A stretch of DNA of 6,580 bases from JAUYQE01 sp035289745 (GTDB taxonomy: Archaea; Nanobdellota; Nanobdellia; Woesearchaeales; GW2011-AR9), in NCBI GenBank assembly GCA_035289745.1, contig DATDWF010000071.1:1-6580 (forward strand). The letters run 5' to 3'. The notes under the pieces were generated by a model. The model saw only the letters and a program-made list of their open reading frames with translations, was not told the origin of the DNA and searched no databases. Below, piece by piece: positions 6,037 to 6,580 of the stretch. Made by a program: the position numbers and the translations under genes. Positions within the stretch are counted from its first letter, which is position 1. Each line of letters opens with the position of its first letter.

Positions 6037-6580
6037 ATGAGCCAAATATCTGATGTGAGTAGCTTTGTAAACGCCATGACCGGAGAACCATTGGCTAGAG
6101 ACATTCCTCGTATCAAGAGGGCTGTTCAAAGATCTTTTGGTTCCTCTTTCATCTGTGGATATGTCGCAGCAGAAAGAGAGACTTATGATGAAGTTGTAGA
6201 TTGCCTTATCAGAGAACTAGGGATAGCTACAGGGAACATCCATGAAATACTGCCCCCGCTCCCCTGTTACGGTGGTCACTATTACTTTCTAGATCGAAAA
6301 GAAGAATATCCCGGTTCTCCAGACGACGTCCACCTTGTTAAAGCTCTGGGCTTTGAAACGATAGGGGCGCTTCAAAATGAAGAGGGGTGGCGCATCGGCC
6401 ATGATTACGACCAAGCTTTTGAAAACACCGGACCAGAAAATTGGGATGGACCAAAGATTGTGCGAGTTACACACCTTGGGTACTCATTAGGAAAAGAAAC
6501 ATACGAGAAAGCAATGGAAGCTGCAACAGGTTCTCAATTTAAACATTTCTTGTGGGAAATAACAGCTAAAGCACCGGGAG
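6037..6580 (+). CDS. Hypothetical, probably cytosolic protein, N-terminal 181 residues (C-terminus beyond right edge)
   Basis: The open frame runs from ATG 6037 to the window edge without a stop (181 full codons), so the gene is 3'-truncated. The product begins MSQISDVSSFVNAMTGEP. It has no signal peptide or membrane segment and has three scattered cysteines (C40, C56, C77), so a cytosolic place is likely. Visible features are an amphipathic helical stretch (about 45-62), an aromatic-rich CYGGHYYFLDRKEEYPG segment (77-93), and alternating polar and hydrophobic stretches to the end. I recognise no domain and see no catalytic signature. The start is chosen because a TATA box lies 28 bp upstream and there is no Shine-Dalgarno site, fitting leaderless expression. 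The gene is transcribed away from the secreted-protein operon, so no functional link follows from position. The minus-strand frame in 6289-6474 is its shadow. Confidence 0.8.
   Translation, partial: MSQISDVSSFVNAMTGEPLARDIPRIKRAVQRSFGSSFICGYVAAERETYDEVVDCLIRELGIATGNIHEILPPLPCYGGHYYFLDRKEEYPGSPDDVHLVKALGFETIGALQNEEGWRIGHDYDQAFENTGPENWDGPKIVRVTHLGYSLGKETYEKAMEAATGSQFKHFLWEITAKAPG

Noticed and set aside
6289..6474. Minus-strand frame of 61 codons at the right end
   Set aside because: It lies wholly inside the plus-strand gene from 6037, which has a correctly spaced TATA box and runs to the window edge.
1..6580. CRISPR array, tRNA or insertion sequence
   Set aside because: No regularly spaced repeats, cloverleaf-like tRNA segments, transposase motifs or flanking inverted repeats were seen on reading both strands.

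Overview
The window looks like a piece of an archaeal genome, probably a DPANN-type lineage such as Woesearchaeota or Pacearchaeota. The evidence is archaeal TATA boxes placed so that transcripts would be leaderless, a class III (prepilin-peptidase type) signal with a Lys-Gly-Gln junction, purine-rich Shine-Dalgarno sites only at internal operon genes, and very large secreted proteins without bacterial-type sorting signals. The lineage is an inference from style and from memory of similar proteins. No marker gene is present.

Layout. Positions 5862 down to 1 (minus strand) hold a tight three-gene operon. It begins with a 781-residue protein anchored by an N-terminal pilin-like hydrophobic helix. 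Next comes a protein of about 1073 residues with a Sec signal peptide, a row of Ig-like beta modules with paired cysteines, and a cysteine-rich C-terminal region. Last is the first 97 residues of a short-leader, membrane-anchored or secreted protein that runs off the left edge. Both junctions are translationally coupled: a stop about 7 nt from the preferred start at the first, and an ATGA overlap at the second. A 174-bp AT-rich divergent intergenic region (5863-6036) carries a TATA box for each direction. At 6037 a plus-strand gene of unknown function begins and runs off the right edge.

Working together. All three minus-strand products are predicted to leave the cytoplasm and all have cysteine pairs suited to disulfides. 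Co-translation argues that they form one cell-surface assembly: a membrane-anchored pilin-like base, a long Ig-like stalk or adhesin, and a further anchored component. This is inference; no enzyme active site is recognisable in any of them. The plus-strand gene looks cytosolic and has no visible functional link to the operon.

No tRNA, rRNA, CRISPR array, insertion sequence or attachment site was seen.
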